A DNA stretch of 64,000 nucleotides from Hymenobacter chitinivorans DSM 11115 (GTDB lineage Bacteria; Bacteroidota; Bacteroidia; Cytophagales; Hymenobacteraceae): positions 652,725-716,724 of the forward strand of contig NZ_PGFA01000003.1 in the NCBI RefSeq assembly GCF_002797555.1, read 5' to 3'. Each line of letters starts with the position of its first letter. Position 1 is the first letter of the stretch. Made by a program: the position numbers and the translations under genes. Shown here in pieces: positions 7,699 to 16,667 of the stretch. Under the pieces are notes generated by a model. That model was not told the origin of the DNA. It was given only the letters and a program-made list of their open reading frames with translations, and searched no databases.

Positions 7699-7824
7699 TT
7701 AGCGGCGGTTGCGCACCGGAACCCGAACGGGCTGCAGGCGCTTTTTCCGGTCGTTGTCGTCAAAGGGATTGAAGACCAGCAGGGCGGCGGCCACGGCTAG
7801 TCCGCTGAGAAGGAGCAAAGACAT
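7699..7824 (-). CDS. 41-residue single-pass membrane peptide
   Basis: Reads leftwards from the ATG complement of 7822-7824 to TAA at 7699-7701. The product starts MSLLLLSGLAVAAALLVFNP and ends with a short charged tail (DDNDRKKRLQPVRVPVRNRR), which gives one hydrophobic helix with a strongly basic cytoplasmic end. A matching hairpin terminator follows at 7651-7683 and an AT-rich stretch precedes it (7825-7900), so it looks like a complete small transcription unit. No family is recognised. It is too short for statistical coding tests by eye, hence moderate confidence. Confidence 0.55.
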   Translation of the reverse strand: MSLLLLSGLAVAAALLVFNPFDDNDRKKRLQPVRVPVRNRR

Positions 7825-7952
7825 AAGAAAAGTATTAGAGACAAGACAAATTACAACCTCTAACGGTACCGAACAACTAGTATTTTGCTGATGACCGGCA
7901 AGTGGTTACTATTTGATCTAACCCCAAAAACTATGGTTCGGTTTCGACATAA

Positions 7953-9020
7953 TTATGTCCTTTTCAGCAGGGCCTCCACCACGTAGCGGGCGTCGGGGCC
8001 GGCCCCACCCATGAGGGCTGAACTGCGGGTGTGCAGCCAGGGGAGCCCCAGAAATGCCAGTCCCGGCGCCTCGGTCAGGCCGCGGTGGTGGCGGGGCTCC
8101 CCGGCCGCGTCGAACACGGGCACCTGAATCCAGTTGAAGGCCGGGCCGTAGCCGGTGGCCCACACTACCGCCTGCAAGGGCGGCGTAGCTCCCGAAGTGC
8201 CTTGCAGGCCCCGGCCATCGGCCACCACGCCCCCGGCCGACCCGATAAAGTGCACGTTTGCGAAGCTGCGCAGCCGCGCCAAGTCGGCGCTGACGACCGG
8301 CTCGGGGCGAGCCAGCATGCGGCGGCCCAGCCAGGAGTGCCGCGGCACCCGCATCAGCCCCGTCGACTGCAGAAAAAGCCACATGCCGGTGTGGTTGGGC
8401 AGGGCCGGCGTGCGCTCATTATAGGCTGCGTACACCGGGCGGCCCGTCGTGGCCAGGTCGGCCCCAATCTGCAAGGCCGAGTTGCCGCTGCCGACCACCG
8501 CTACCGGCCCGGCGCCCGGCAGCTGGGCCGGCTGGCGGTAGGCGCTGCTGTGCAGTTGGGTAACGGTAGACTGCAGCTGGTGGGCAAACTGGGGTAGGCG
8601 GGGAGCGTTGTAGGGCCCGGTGCACACAATGACGTTGCGGGCCTGGTAGTGCGGGCCCGCGGCGGTGCTTACCAAGTAGCCCGTGCCGGTGCCGGCCGGG
8701 GCCACGCGGGTTACGCGCTGGCCCAGGCGCACGGGCAGGTGGAAGTGTTCGGCGTAGTGCTGCAGATAGGCGGCGGCTTCGTCTTTGGTGGGGTAGCGCC
8801 GGGCGTTGCCGGGCCAGGGCAGGCCGGGCAGGCCGCTGGCCCAGGCCGGCGAAAACAGGCGCAGACTTTCGAAACGCGAGGCCCACACGTGCCCCACGGC
8901 AGGCCGTTCATCGAGCACCACAAACGGCTGCTGGAGTTGCTGCAAGTAATAAGCCGCGGCCAGGCCCGCCTGCCCCGCCCCAATAACGACGGTATCAATA
9001 CGTACGGAAGAGTCGGGCAT
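7953..9020 (-). CDS. Flavin-containing monooxygenase-like NAD(P)/FAD oxidoreductase (CzcO type)
   Basis: 355 residues. The FAD site is VVIGAGQAGLAAAYYL at residues 11-26 and the NADP site is PVAVVGSGNSALQIGADLA near residue 175; VWATGYGPAFNWI is the ATG motif of flavin monooxygenases. HVWASRFESLRLFSPA resembles the WxxRYDSLxL segment of the CzcO/flavoprotein-K+-transport group. Members hydroxylate or reduce small molecules in the cytoplasm; the substrate is unknown. It lies 39 bp downstream of the hybrid kinase on the same strand, so it may be the last gene of that operon. Confidence 0.82.
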   Translation of the reverse strand: MPDSSVRIDTVVIGAGQAGLAAAYYLQQLQQPFVVLDERPAVGHVWASRFESLRLFSPAWASGLPGLPWPGNARRYPTKDEAAAYLQHYAEHFHLPVRLGQRVTRVAPAGTGTGYLVSTAAGPHYQARNVIVCTGPYNAPRLPQFAHQLQSTVTQLHSSAYRQPAQLPGAGPVAVVGSGNSALQIGADLATTGRPVYAAYNERTPALPNHTGMWLFLQSTGLMRVPRHSWLGRRMLARPEPVVSADLARLRSFANVHFIGSAGGVVADGRGLQGTSGATPPLQAVVWATGYGPAFNWIQVPVFDAAGEPRHHRGLTEAPGLAFLGLPWLHTRSSALMGGAGPDARYVVEALLKRT

Positions 9021-9059
9021 AGGCAGGGGAAGGGGCTAGCGGGGCAAAGGTACGCGGCC

Positions 9060-12000
9060 TTACTCGGGAAGCTCCCGCTGCAGCTGGGCAATGACCTGCT
9101 CGGTGCTATTCCGCACGTGCTGGACGAGGCTGGTTATACTCGGCAGTTCGTCGCCCGGGTGCTGGGTCACGGTTTCCAAGCGCCGCACTACGTTCAGCAA
9201 ATTGTGCATGTGCAGACCGGCAAAGGAGCTTTTCAAATGGTGGGCCGTGGCACTCAGGGCTAACCAATTTTGCTCTTCCAGGGCCTGTTCCAACTCCTGA
9301 ATAATCGGCGGCGTGGTTTCTACGAAGAGCCGAACCAAGCGGCCCACAAACTCTTCGTTGCCGTGGGCCAGGCGCCGAATTCCCACCAGACTGTATTCCG
9401 GGGCTTCTTCCTCCACCTGCAGCCCCGCGCTGGTAGGCTCGGGCGGCAGGAGCCGGGCCAGAACCTCAAACAGTTCCTCTTCCCGGAAGGGCTTGGACAG
9501 GTAACCGTTGAAGCCGGCCGCCTGATACCGTTCGGCCTCGCCGCGCAGGGCGTGGGCCGTCAGGGCAATGATGGGCGTGGCGGCCCGGGCGGGGTCGGGG
9601 TACTCGCGCAGCAGGCGGGCCGTGGCAATTCCGTCGAGCCCCGGCATCTGAATATCCATCAGCACGGCATCGTAGCCGGCGCGCTGAAACAGCTGCAGGG
9701 CCTCGCGCCCGTTGCTGGCAATATCGACCTGGCAGCCCCAGCTGCTGAGCTGGGCATTCACCAGAAATTGCGTCACGGCATTGTCTTCGGCCAGCAGAAT
9801 CCGCCGCGGCCCCAGGCTATGGTAGCTGATGGGGGCCGCGGGTGGGACGGGGGCGGGCAGCGCGGCCTCGGCCCGCTCGAAAGGCAGGGTCACGCGGAAG
9901 GTGCTGCCCTCGTGCAGGCGACTATCTACGGTGATGCTGCCGCCCATGAGCTCGACCAGACCCCGCGAAATACTCAGGCCCAGGCCCGAGCCGCCGTATT
10001 CGCGGGCCGTGCTGGCCGTGGCCTGCGTGAAAGAGTCGAACACCTGCTCTAGCTGGTGAGCCGGGATGCCAATGCCGGTATCGAGGACGGCAAACTGAAA
10101 CACCAGCGGCTCGTGCGGGGCGCTCAGGCGGCGGCAGGTAAGCAGCACCTGGCCCCGGTCCGTAAACTTAACCGCGTTGCTGAGCAGGTTGAGCAGCACT
10201 TGGCGCAGGCGGTACGGGTCGCCGGTAACCAGCGTGGAAATATCGGCCGGGGGCAGCTCCAGCTCCAGGGCAATGCCTTTCTCGGCCGCTTTGGGCAGCA
10301 GCAGCTGGCGGCTGGCTACCAGCACTTCCCGCAAATCGAAAGTGGTGGTTTCGAGCCGTACCTTGCCGGCGCCCAGCTGGGCCATGGCCAGAATGTCGTT
10401 GATGATGACCAGCAGCTGCTCGGCCGAGTGCCGGATGTGGTCCAGGTACTGGCTTTGGCGCTCGTCGAGCGGCGTTTTCTGCAGCAGCCCGGCCAGGCCC
10501 AGAATCCCGGTCATGGGCGTGCGAATCTCGTGGCTCATGTTGGCCAGGAAATCCTGCTTGACCCGGGCGTTTTCCTCGGCGGCCTCCTTGGCCTGGCGCA
10601 GCGCCTGCTGGGTTTCCTTCAGGGCCGTGATGTTGCTGTCCACGCCCAAGACCTGGGTCGTGCCATCGGCCAGCAAGAAAGGCCGCTTGATGCTGTTGAA
10701 CCACACTACCTCGCCGTTGGGGCGGGTAAAGGTTTCTTCCATCACCAGCTCCCGCTGGGCGGTAATAACCTGGCGGTCGGCGCGCAGGTAGCGGGCCGTG
10801 TCGGCGGGCGAAATGGGCAGGTTGCTGACGTTGGTTTCCACGACTTGCTCCACGGTCAGGCCGTAAAGGTCGGCCGTAGCTTGGTTGGCCAGCAGATAAT
10901 TGCCGTTCCCGTCCTTGAGGTACACCAAGTGGGGCGTCGTGTCGATTACCTGGCGAAACAGGTCGTTCTGCTCGGCCAGGGTGCGGTTGGCGGCCCGGCG
11001 TTGCTCCTCGGCCAGTTTCCAGTGGGTAATGTTCTCGGCCGTGCCCACCACCTGCCGCACTTCGCCGGCGGCGTTGCGCTCAAACGGGGTGTTGTTGAGC
11101 CGCAGCCAGCGCAGGCTGCCGTCGTGGTGGTACATAAACACCTCCAAGGACCGTATTTCGCCGTCGGCGCAGCGGCTGAGCTGGTCGATGTGGTCCTGGA
11201 GCAGCAGCAGCTGGTCGGGAGCCGTCAGCTGGGCCAGCATGTTGGGTCCCATCGACTGCAAATCGGCCTCGGAGTAACCCAGCAGCGTTTCGATGTACTG
11301 GTTGCAGTACACGTTGCGGCCCTCCTGAATGTCGATAATGTAAATCAGGTTGGGTGCGGTGCTGGCCAGGCGCTCCACAAACAGCTGGCTTTGGCGCAGC
11401 TTGGCTTCCATGCAGCGCCGGGTCGTTACGTCTTCGGCGCTGGCCACCATCTGGCTCACCCGCCCGTCGGGGTGGCGCAGAAACGGGGCGCTCTTGATTT
11501 TCATCCAACGCCAGCTGCCATCCTTGTGCCGCACCTGGTACTCCGATTCCAGGGTTTGACCGGGCGCAGTTTGGGCCAGTTCAGGGTGGCGCTGCTGCAC
11601 GCTGCGGAAATCCTGGGGGCGCAGAATGCTGGGCATCAGGCGGGGGCCCAGAGCCACCATTTCCACGTCGGTGTAGCCCAGCAGCGGCAGGCTTTGGCTA
11701 TTGCAGTACAGCAGCCGGTTCTCGTCGAGGTCCAGCAAAAATACCAGGTGCGGAATCGTGTCGGTGATGCGGCGGGCAAACAGCTGGCTGTGTTCCAGTT
11801 CCCGCTCGGCCTGGTAACGGGCCGTGATATCAGTCAGGTACACGTTTACGCCTTCGTCCTGGGGCAGGGGCGCGATGGTCCACACGTAGCGGGCCGGCCC
11901 GAGGCTGTATTCGTACACCCGCGGCTGCCGGGCCGCCAGGGCCGCGCTGATTTCCGTGCGCAAAAAGCCCTGGCAGGCCACCTCGGCCGGGTCCTGCAGC

Positions 12001-12605
12001 AGCAGCAGCACCTGCTGGGCGGCGGAGTTGGCGTAGCGTGCCTGCCCGTCGTAGGTAAAGCAGATAATTGGGTTGGGGCACTGCTCGGCCAGTCGCGAAA
12101 GCTCCTGCACGTGCTGTAGGGTTTGCTGCTGCCGGGTCACGTCTTCGTAGCTCCACAGGTGCAACACGGTTTCGCCGTTCTGTACCACGGGCAGGTAATC
12201 GACCTGCAGAACCGTGCCGTTGACGAGCTCCTGCAGCATTCCTTTCACTTGGGTCTGGGCGTCTTTGGCGGCGTCCATCTGGGCTTTCACCCAGGCCGGG
12301 TTGGTAAAGCCCCGCTGGCTTTTGGTAAAAAGAACGTCGCCGGGCTGCCCAACGTAGGCCGCTGCCTCCCCCGGAAGCTGGAGCATTTCCCCCAGCCGGT
12401 GATTTAGCGTCACGATGCCCTGCTGGTTTTCGATCAGCAGCCCGGTATGAATGGTTTGCAGCAGGGCGGCCGTCTGCTTGGCCGCCGCCGCCCGCTGCTG
12501 ATCTACCAGAGCCCGGAGCTCCTGCAACTCGAGCTGGGCGGTAGCCTGCAGGCGCTGCGCCTGCTGCAGGCGTCGCCGCAGCTGTCGGTAAGCCATTGAA
12601 GTCAT
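9060..12605 (-). CDS. Cytoplasmic hybrid histidine kinase, five PAS domains, REC and HPt
   Basis: 1181 residues. An N-terminal coiled coil (1-45) is followed by five PAS/PAC blocks (roughly 48-155, 160-270, 275-400, 405-530, 540-665); then HisKA with FLANMSHEIRTPMTGILGL, HATPase_c with NLLSNAVKFTD, DTGIGIP and GGSGLGLSI; a receiver domain (RILLAEDNAVTQ, phospho-Asp in AVLMDIQMPGLDG, Lys in YLSKPF) and a C-terminal HPt with AHHLKSSFAGLH. There is no transmembrane segment, so it senses an intracellular signal. The gene starts 22 bp after the sigma-54 regulator upstream on the same strand, which is probably its partner. The internal REC and HPt allow a full phosphorelay within the protein. Confidence 0.93.
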   Translation of the reverse strand: MTSMAYRQLRRRLQQAQRLQATAQLELQELRALVDQQRAAAAKQTAALLQTIHTGLLIENQQGIVTLNHRLGEMLQLPGEAAAYVGQPGDVLFTKSQRGFTNPAWVKAQMDAAKDAQTQVKGMLQELVNGTVLQVDYLPVVQNGETVLHLWSYEDVTRQQQTLQHVQELSRLAEQCPNPIICFTYDGQARYANSAAQQVLLLLQDPAEVACQGFLRTEISAALAARQPRVYEYSLGPARYVWTIAPLPQDEGVNVYLTDITARYQAERELEHSQLFARRITDTIPHLVFLLDLDENRLLYCNSQSLPLLGYTDVEMVALGPRLMPSILRPQDFRSVQQRHPELAQTAPGQTLESEYQVRHKDGSWRWMKIKSAPFLRHPDGRVSQMVASAEDVTTRRCMEAKLRQSQLFVERLASTAPNLIYIIDIQEGRNVYCNQYIETLLGYSEADLQSMGPNMLAQLTAPDQLLLLQDHIDQLSRCADGEIRSLEVFMYHHDGSLRWLRLNNTPFERNAAGEVRQVVGTAENITHWKLAEEQRRAANRTLAEQNDLFRQVIDTTPHLVYLKDGNGNYLLANQATADLYGLTVEQVVETNVSNLPISPADTARYLRADRQVITAQRELVMEETFTRPNGEVVWFNSIKRPFLLADGTTQVLGVDSNITALKETQQALRQAKEAAEENARVKQDFLANMSHEIRTPMTGILGLAGLLQKTPLDERQSQYLDHIRHSAEQLLVIINDILAMAQLGAGKVRLETTTFDLREVLVASRQLLLPKAAEKGIALELELPPADISTLVTGDPYRLRQVLLNLLSNAVKFTDRGQVLLTCRRLSAPHEPLVFQFAVLDTGIGIPAHQLEQVFDSFTQATASTAREYGGSGLGLSISRGLVELMGGSITVDSRLHEGSTFRVTLPFERAEAALPAPVPPAAPISYHSLGPRRILLAEDNAVTQFLVNAQLSSWGCQVDIASNGREALQLFQRAGYDAVLMDIQMPGLDGIATARLLREYPDPARAATPIIALTAHALRGEAERYQAAGFNGYLSKPFREEELFEVLARLLPPEPTSAGLQVEEEAPEYSLVGIRRLAHGNEEFVGRLVRLFVETTPPIIQELEQALEEQNWLALSATAHHLKSSFAGLHMHNLLNVVRRLETVTQHPGDELPSITSLVQHVRNSTEQVIAQLQRELPE

Positions 12606-12627
12606 ATCGCCGTAGCTATAAGTCAGA

Positions 12628-13998
12628 TTAGGGAAGATGAATCTCCTTTTTCTGAAGCATACGATAAATAGTGGACTTCCCGATTTGCAGTCGGGCGGCT
12701 ACTTCCTGAATATTGCCGTTGTAGGTCTGCAAATAGCGCTGCACAATGGCCGCCGTCTGCCCGCGCAACGACTCATCCTCACCGGGCACGATCAGCGGCG
12801 GGTGGTTGGGCCGCTCCCCGCGAAGCGACAAATCCTGGGGCCGAATGGTGTCGCTTTCGGCCAGCACGGCGGCCAGCTCCACCACGGCTTTCAGCTCGCG
12901 CACGTTGCCGGGGAAGTGGTACTGCAGCAGCAGGTGCTGGGCCTCGGCCGACAAGGAGCAGGCGGCCATGCTGTTCTGCCGGCAAAAATCGTTCAGGAAA
13001 GAGTTGGCCAGCAGCAGAATGTCGTGGCCCCGCTCGCGCAGGGGCGGCAGCACGATGGGCAGCCCGAGCAGGCGGTAGTAGAGGTCTTCGCGAAAACGCC
13101 CTTCCTTTACTTCCAGGTTCAGGTCGCGGTGGGTGGCCACCATCAGGCGGGCGTCGAAGGCAATGCGCTGGTTGCCGCCCACGCGCACCACTTCCCGCTC
13201 CTGCAGCACCCGCAGCAGCTTGGCCTGCAGGCTCAGGTCGAGCTCCGAAATTTCGTCCAGAAACAGCGTTCCTTTGTTGGCTTCCTCAAACCGGCCGATG
13301 CGGCGGCTGATGGCCCCGGTGAAAGCGCCCTTCTCGTGCCCAAACAGCTCACTCTCTAGCAGCTCGCCCGGAATAGCGGCCACGTTGACGGCCACGAACG
13401 GCCCGGTGCGCCGCTCCGAGCGAAAGTGAATGGCCTTGGCTACCAGCTCTTTGCCCGTGCCAGTTTCCCCGCTCAACGACACCGAGATGTTAGCCCGGCC
13501 CGCCTTGTCAATCAGGGCAAACAGCTGCTTGATCTGCTCACTCTCGCCCAGAATGGCCCGCTGCGGGTCGTATTTCTGCCCGATTTGCTCGCGCAGCCGT
13601 GCGTTTTCCCGACGCAGCAGCAGTTGCTTTTGCAGGTTGCCAACCGAATTCCAGAGCCGGTCCAGGGTTTCTTCGTCCTTTACCAGGTAGTCGTAGGCGC
13701 CCTGGTGCAGCAGGGCAATAGCCGTGCGCACGTCTTCCTGCCCCGAAATAACGATAACGGCTACTTCCGGTAGACGCTCCTTGATCTGGCGCAGGGCCTG
13801 GTCACCGCGCCCGTCGGGCAGGGAGTAATCCAGGGTAATGAGGTCGGGCTTGTCGCCCAGATTATCGAGGCAGGCCTGCACGGTGGTGTAGCGCCGAATC
13901 TGGTAATCAGGGTTTTGGGCCAAGCGGTACTCCAGTACCTCACCGTACCAGGCATTATCCTCGACAATGAAAATAGTAACTACTGTAGAAGCGGGCAT
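12628..13998 (-). CDS. Sigma-54-dependent response regulator (NtrC family)
   Basis: 456 residues from the ATG at 13996-13998 (MPASTVVTIFIVEDNAWYG), since a longer upstream frame adds 41 unconserved residues. Receiver domain 8-125 with phospho-Asp57 in LITLDYSLPDG; AAA+ domain with Walker A GETGTGKE (177-184), intact sigma-54 contact loop GAFTGA (224-229), Walker B GTLFLDEISEL; C-terminal Fis-type helix-turn-helix (NIQEVAARLQIGKSTIYRMLQ). First gene of an operon with the hybrid kinase. Divergent from two T9SS paralogs whose upstream regions carry matching enhancer motifs (14165 and 16522) and sigma-54-type promoters, the likely targets. Confidence 0.93.
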   Translation of the reverse strand: MPASTVVTIFIVEDNAWYGEVLEYRLAQNPDYQIRRYTTVQACLDNLGDKPDLITLDYSLPDGRGDQALRQIKERLPEVAVIVISGQEDVRTAIALLHQGAYDYLVKDEETLDRLWNSVGNLQKQLLLRRENARLREQIGQKYDPQRAILGESEQIKQLFALIDKAGRANISVSLSGETGTGKELVAKAIHFRSERRTGPFVAVNVAAIPGELLESELFGHEKGAFTGAISRRIGRFEEANKGTLFLDEISELDLSLQAKLLRVLQEREVVRVGGNQRIAFDARLMVATHRDLNLEVKEGRFREDLYYRLLGLPIVLPPLRERGHDILLLANSFLNDFCRQNSMAACSLSAEAQHLLLQYHFPGNVRELKAVVELAAVLAESDTIRPQDLSLRGERPNHPPLIVPGEDESLRGQTAAIVQRYLQTYNGNIQEVAARLQIGKSTIYRMLQKKEIHLP

Positions 13999-14164
13999 AA
14001 GATCAGGGGGCGGCTGGAACAGAATGCATACTTCCGAATTATCAAAACGAGAAAAGTCTAAAAGCTCGGAAATATGCAATTTTTTTAGAGTGGGTAGAAC
14101 CGTAAGGGGAGTTCTGCCCACTTGAAAACGCGAGTATAGGCCTAAAAATGGGGTTTGCCAATAT

Positions 14165-14179
14165 TTCTCAAAATGGGAA
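14165..14179. promoter_or_regulatory. Candidate enhancer site for the sigma-54 regulator
   Basis: TTCTCAAAATGGGAA is an inverted repeat with one mismatch and the same as TTCCCAAAGTGGGAA at 16522 but for two bases. It lies about 102 bp before the sigma-54-type element at 14267; a half site TGGGAA follows at 14194-14199. Confidence 0.55.
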
Positions 14180-14266
14180 GTGCAATCTACGATTGGGAAA
14201 ATATTAAATTTTATATATGTAAATAATCGGTTGGTTTACAGATTGTTAAATAATTGGACTAATAGG

Positions 14267-14281
14267 TGGCAAAACACTTGT
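14267..14281 (+). promoter_or_regulatory. Sigma-54-type promoter of the T9SS gene at 14330
   Basis: TGGCAAAACACTTGT keeps the -24 TGGCA and the -12 TTG at the canonical spacing (consensus TGGCACnnnnnTTGC, last C replaced by T). The start codon is 49 bp downstream. Confidence 0.55.
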
Positions 14282-14329
14282 TAACTCAACGCTGCTGCCT
14301 TAATGGTCAGGCAGCTGACTCCTCCTCAT

Positions 14330-16261
14330 ATGCAACACTCTCTACGCTTTTCCAAGCGCCTACTAGGCGCTTGCCTCACTACCCTGCTGGCGAGCTACAC
14401 CACGTTAGCGCAAACCCGACCGGGGTTTTACTCCGGTTTTGAGGCTCCGGTTGCCGCCAACACTTACTCCGTGAGCGGCACCGGTACCGGGCTGTGCCTG
14501 GGCTGCCTAGTGACCAACCCCGAGCGCGCCGTCGACGACAACCTGGACAACTACGCCACCATTCAGAATACGCTCGGCGCCGTGGGCGGGGGCGTGTCGC
14601 TGAAGATGAACCTGACTGGTATTGCCCCGCTGGGCTACCGGGCCGGCGTAGTTATCAGCACGGGCAGCGTACTGAACGTGAGTACCTTGGCTACGCTTAC
14701 CCTGCGTACTTACCTGGGGGGCGTCCTGCAGCAGGAGCTCAGCGGCAGCGACGCGCTAATTAGCAGTACTCTGCTGGCCGACAACCGCTACGGCGTGGAA
14801 TTCGGTGCCACCAAGGCCTTCAATCAGGTGGAAATCGTGGTGGGCGGCCTGCTCAACGGCGTCAACACGGTGCGGGTGCTGTATGCCTATGGCGTACCCG
14901 GGGCCCTGCAGGCCCAGCGCGGTATCGGTTACCTCTCGCGCAGCGCAGTACCCGCCGCCGGCGACTACGCCGTGACGACCAGCGGCGGCAGTCCGCTGGC
15001 CCTGTGCGTGGGCACGGGCGTGGCCAACCCCGGCAATGCCGTGGATAAAGATCTGACCAACTACGCCACCATGACCACCGAAGCCGGGGTGAATGCCTGC
15101 TCGGTGGCCCTGCAAGTAAAGCTGGAGGGCACGGCCCCGGCCGGCTACCAGGCGGGCTTCACGGTGGGCAACACCAGCGTGGTGGACCTGAACGTGCTCA
15201 ACGAACTCCAGCTGACTACTTACCTGGATGGGGTGCGGCAGGAAAGCCGCCGCGGGGCCGAGCTGCTGCAGCTCACGGCTTTGCCCGACCAGCGTTACCA
15301 GGTAAGCTTCCGCTCGACGAAGGCCTTCAACCGGGTGGAGCTTCAGCAAAAAGCCCTGGTCAGTGTTCTCAATACGCTGCACGTTTACTACGGCTTTGGC
15401 ATTGAGCCCCGCTTCTTCCACGACGTGACGCCGGTGCTATCTAACTTCGAGGCGCCCCAGCGCGGCACCGAGTACCAGGAGTCGGCCTCGGGCCTGCTGT
15501 GCCTGGGCTGCGGCTCGACCAATCCCCAAAAAGCGGCCGACAACGTGCTGGCTGCCGGCGACTACGCCAGTGTCCGCTTTCCTTTGTCGGCGCTGGTGAC
15601 CTACCGGCTGAAGCTGCGCTTGAATGGGGCCGGCGGCGCCGGCAACCGCGCCGGAGTAGTACTGCGCACCAACGACGGTATTCTCAACGCCTCGGTGCTG
15701 CAGAATATTCGCCTCACCACGTACGCCGGCAGCAACGGCGACCAGCTGGTGGAATCGGCTTCGGGCACTGGCCTGCTGGATCTGGGCCTGATCAACGACA
15801 ACCGCCACGAAGTAGCCTTCCTGACCAAGCGTGCCTTCGATTGGGTGGAAGTAGAGCTGACCGGTGGCCTGGGCCTGTTCTCGGATGCTCGGATTTACTA
15901 CGCCTTTGCCGAAGACCCCAATCCCGCTTTCCCGGCCATCGTTGGGCCAGCCCTACCGCCTTCGGAAGCCCGCACGGGTCGGTCGAGCGACATTTCGGCT
16001 GTTTCCGCGCCCTTGGAAGTATTCCCCAATCCCGCCGCCGGCGCCCAGCGCGTGCAGGTAGGCCTGGCCCAACTGCCGGCCGCCGGCTCTACGCTGCAGC
16101 TCTACAATATGCTGGGCCAGATGGTGCGCAGCGTTGCTGCGCCCGAGCGGACCGTGGAGCTGCCCGTAACCGGGCTCGGCAGTGGCCTCTACCGGGTGGT
16201 GCTGGTTGATACCCGCGGCCAGCACCTGGCCAGCCAGACGCTGGTGGTAGGAGCCCGGTAA
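14330..16261 (+). CDS. T9SS-secreted three-repeat protein, CLGC type, copy 1
   Basis: 643 residues from ATG 14330 (MQHSLRFSKRLLGACL, signal peptide to TLAQ; the upstream ATG at 14303 spoils the signal). Three homologous modules of about 165-190 residues follow, each with a conserved cysteine/Asn-Pro segment (GLCLGCLVTNPERA; ALCVGTGVANPGNA; GLLCLGCGSTNPQKA), a YRAGVVI or NRAGVVL strand, a TTYLDGVR-like strand, NRYGVEF and a final RVLYAYG/HVYYGFG strand. A T9SS type A domain ends the protein (LEVFPNPAAG, LQLYNMLGQMVRS, GLYRVVLVDTRGQ). Probably a surface beta-sandwich array; ligand unknown. A paralog follows at 16668. Likely sigma-54 controlled. Confidence 0.85.
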   Translation: MQHSLRFSKRLLGACLTTLLASYTTLAQTRPGFYSGFEAPVAANTYSVSGTGTGLCLGCLVTNPERAVDDNLDNYATIQNTLGAVGGGVSLKMNLTGIAPLGYRAGVVISTGSVLNVSTLATLTLRTYLGGVLQQELSGSDALISSTLLADNRYGVEFGATKAFNQVEIVVGGLLNGVNTVRVLYAYGVPGALQAQRGIGYLSRSAVPAAGDYAVTTSGGSPLALCVGTGVANPGNAVDKDLTNYATMTTEAGVNACSVALQVKLEGTAPAGYQAGFTVGNTSVVDLNVLNELQLTTYLDGVRQESRRGAELLQLTALPDQRYQVSFRSTKAFNRVELQQKALVSVLNTLHVYYGFGIEPRFFHDVTPVLSNFEAPQRGTEYQESASGLLCLGCGSTNPQKAADNVLAAGDYASVRFPLSALVTYRLKLRLNGAGGAGNRAGVVLRTNDGILNASVLQNIRLTTYAGSNGDQLVESASGTGLLDLGLINDNRHEVAFLTKRAFDWVEVELTGGLGLFSDARIYYAFAEDPNPAFPAIVGPALPPSEARTGRSSDISAVSAPLEVFPNPAAGAQRVQVGLAQLPAAGSTLQLYNMLGQMVRSVAAPERTVELPVTGLGSGLYRVVLVDTRGQHLASQTLVVGAR

Positions 16262-16284
16262 ACCCCCAGGTTTCTTGGATCAAT

Positions 16285-16323
16285 AAAAAGGTGCTGTTAC
16301 GGCTTGTAACAGCACCTTTTTTT
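16285..16323 (+). terminator. Rho-independent terminator between the two T9SS paralogs
   Basis: A 16-bp perfect stem (AAAAAGGTGCTGTTAC / GTAACAGCACCTTTTT) with a five-base loop and continued T run. It separates the two paralogs into independent transcripts. Confidence 0.88.
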
Positions 16324-16521
16324 GGTGCCTGGGCCCGGTTGAAAGCCCGGCGTAGCTTCCGTGGCTGAAGCCAGCCGGGGAAGTGTGTCAAAATGGGAGA
16401 ACAGCTTGGCCAAAGCTGCGAATTGCTCCACTACAAATGGCATAGGTGCCAAATAATCAATGGTTTGCCACGTGCCCTGAATGTATTCGACGAGACTTGG
16501 CTCTCAAAGCAGGACGGGTAG

Positions 16522-16536
16522 TTCCCAAAGTGGGAA
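16522..16536. promoter_or_regulatory. Candidate enhancer site for the sigma-54 regulator
   Basis: TTCCCAAAGTGGGAA is a perfect inverted repeat of 6-bp arms. Its centre is about 81 bp before the sigma-54-type element at 16603. A related sequence (GTCAAAATGGGAGAA) lies further upstream, near 16387-16401. Confidence 0.55.
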
Positions 16537-16602
16537 AACATTGGCTTTTATTGCTTTATGTAAGCATCTGATAGATAATGCTTTAATCTGAAATAGGGTG
16601 CT

Positions 16603-16617
16603 TGGCAACAGGCTTGT
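16603..16617 (+). promoter_or_regulatory. Sigma-54-type promoter of the T9SS gene at 16668
   Basis: TGGCAACAGGCTTGT has the same TGGCAA-N5-CTTGT form as the element at 14267; the start codon is 51 bp downstream. Confidence 0.55.
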
Positions 16618-16667
16618 AAGAAGAGGTGGCACCAGTCTACTCTACGGCTGCTTACTCCCTGCGTCCT

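Noticed and set aside
10056..12119. A 687-codon open frame on the plus strand
   Set aside because: It lies wholly antisense to the hybrid kinase, whose domains are unmistakable; long antisense frames are expected in high-GC coding DNA, and the product is a low-complexity Gln/Gly/Val-rich chain.
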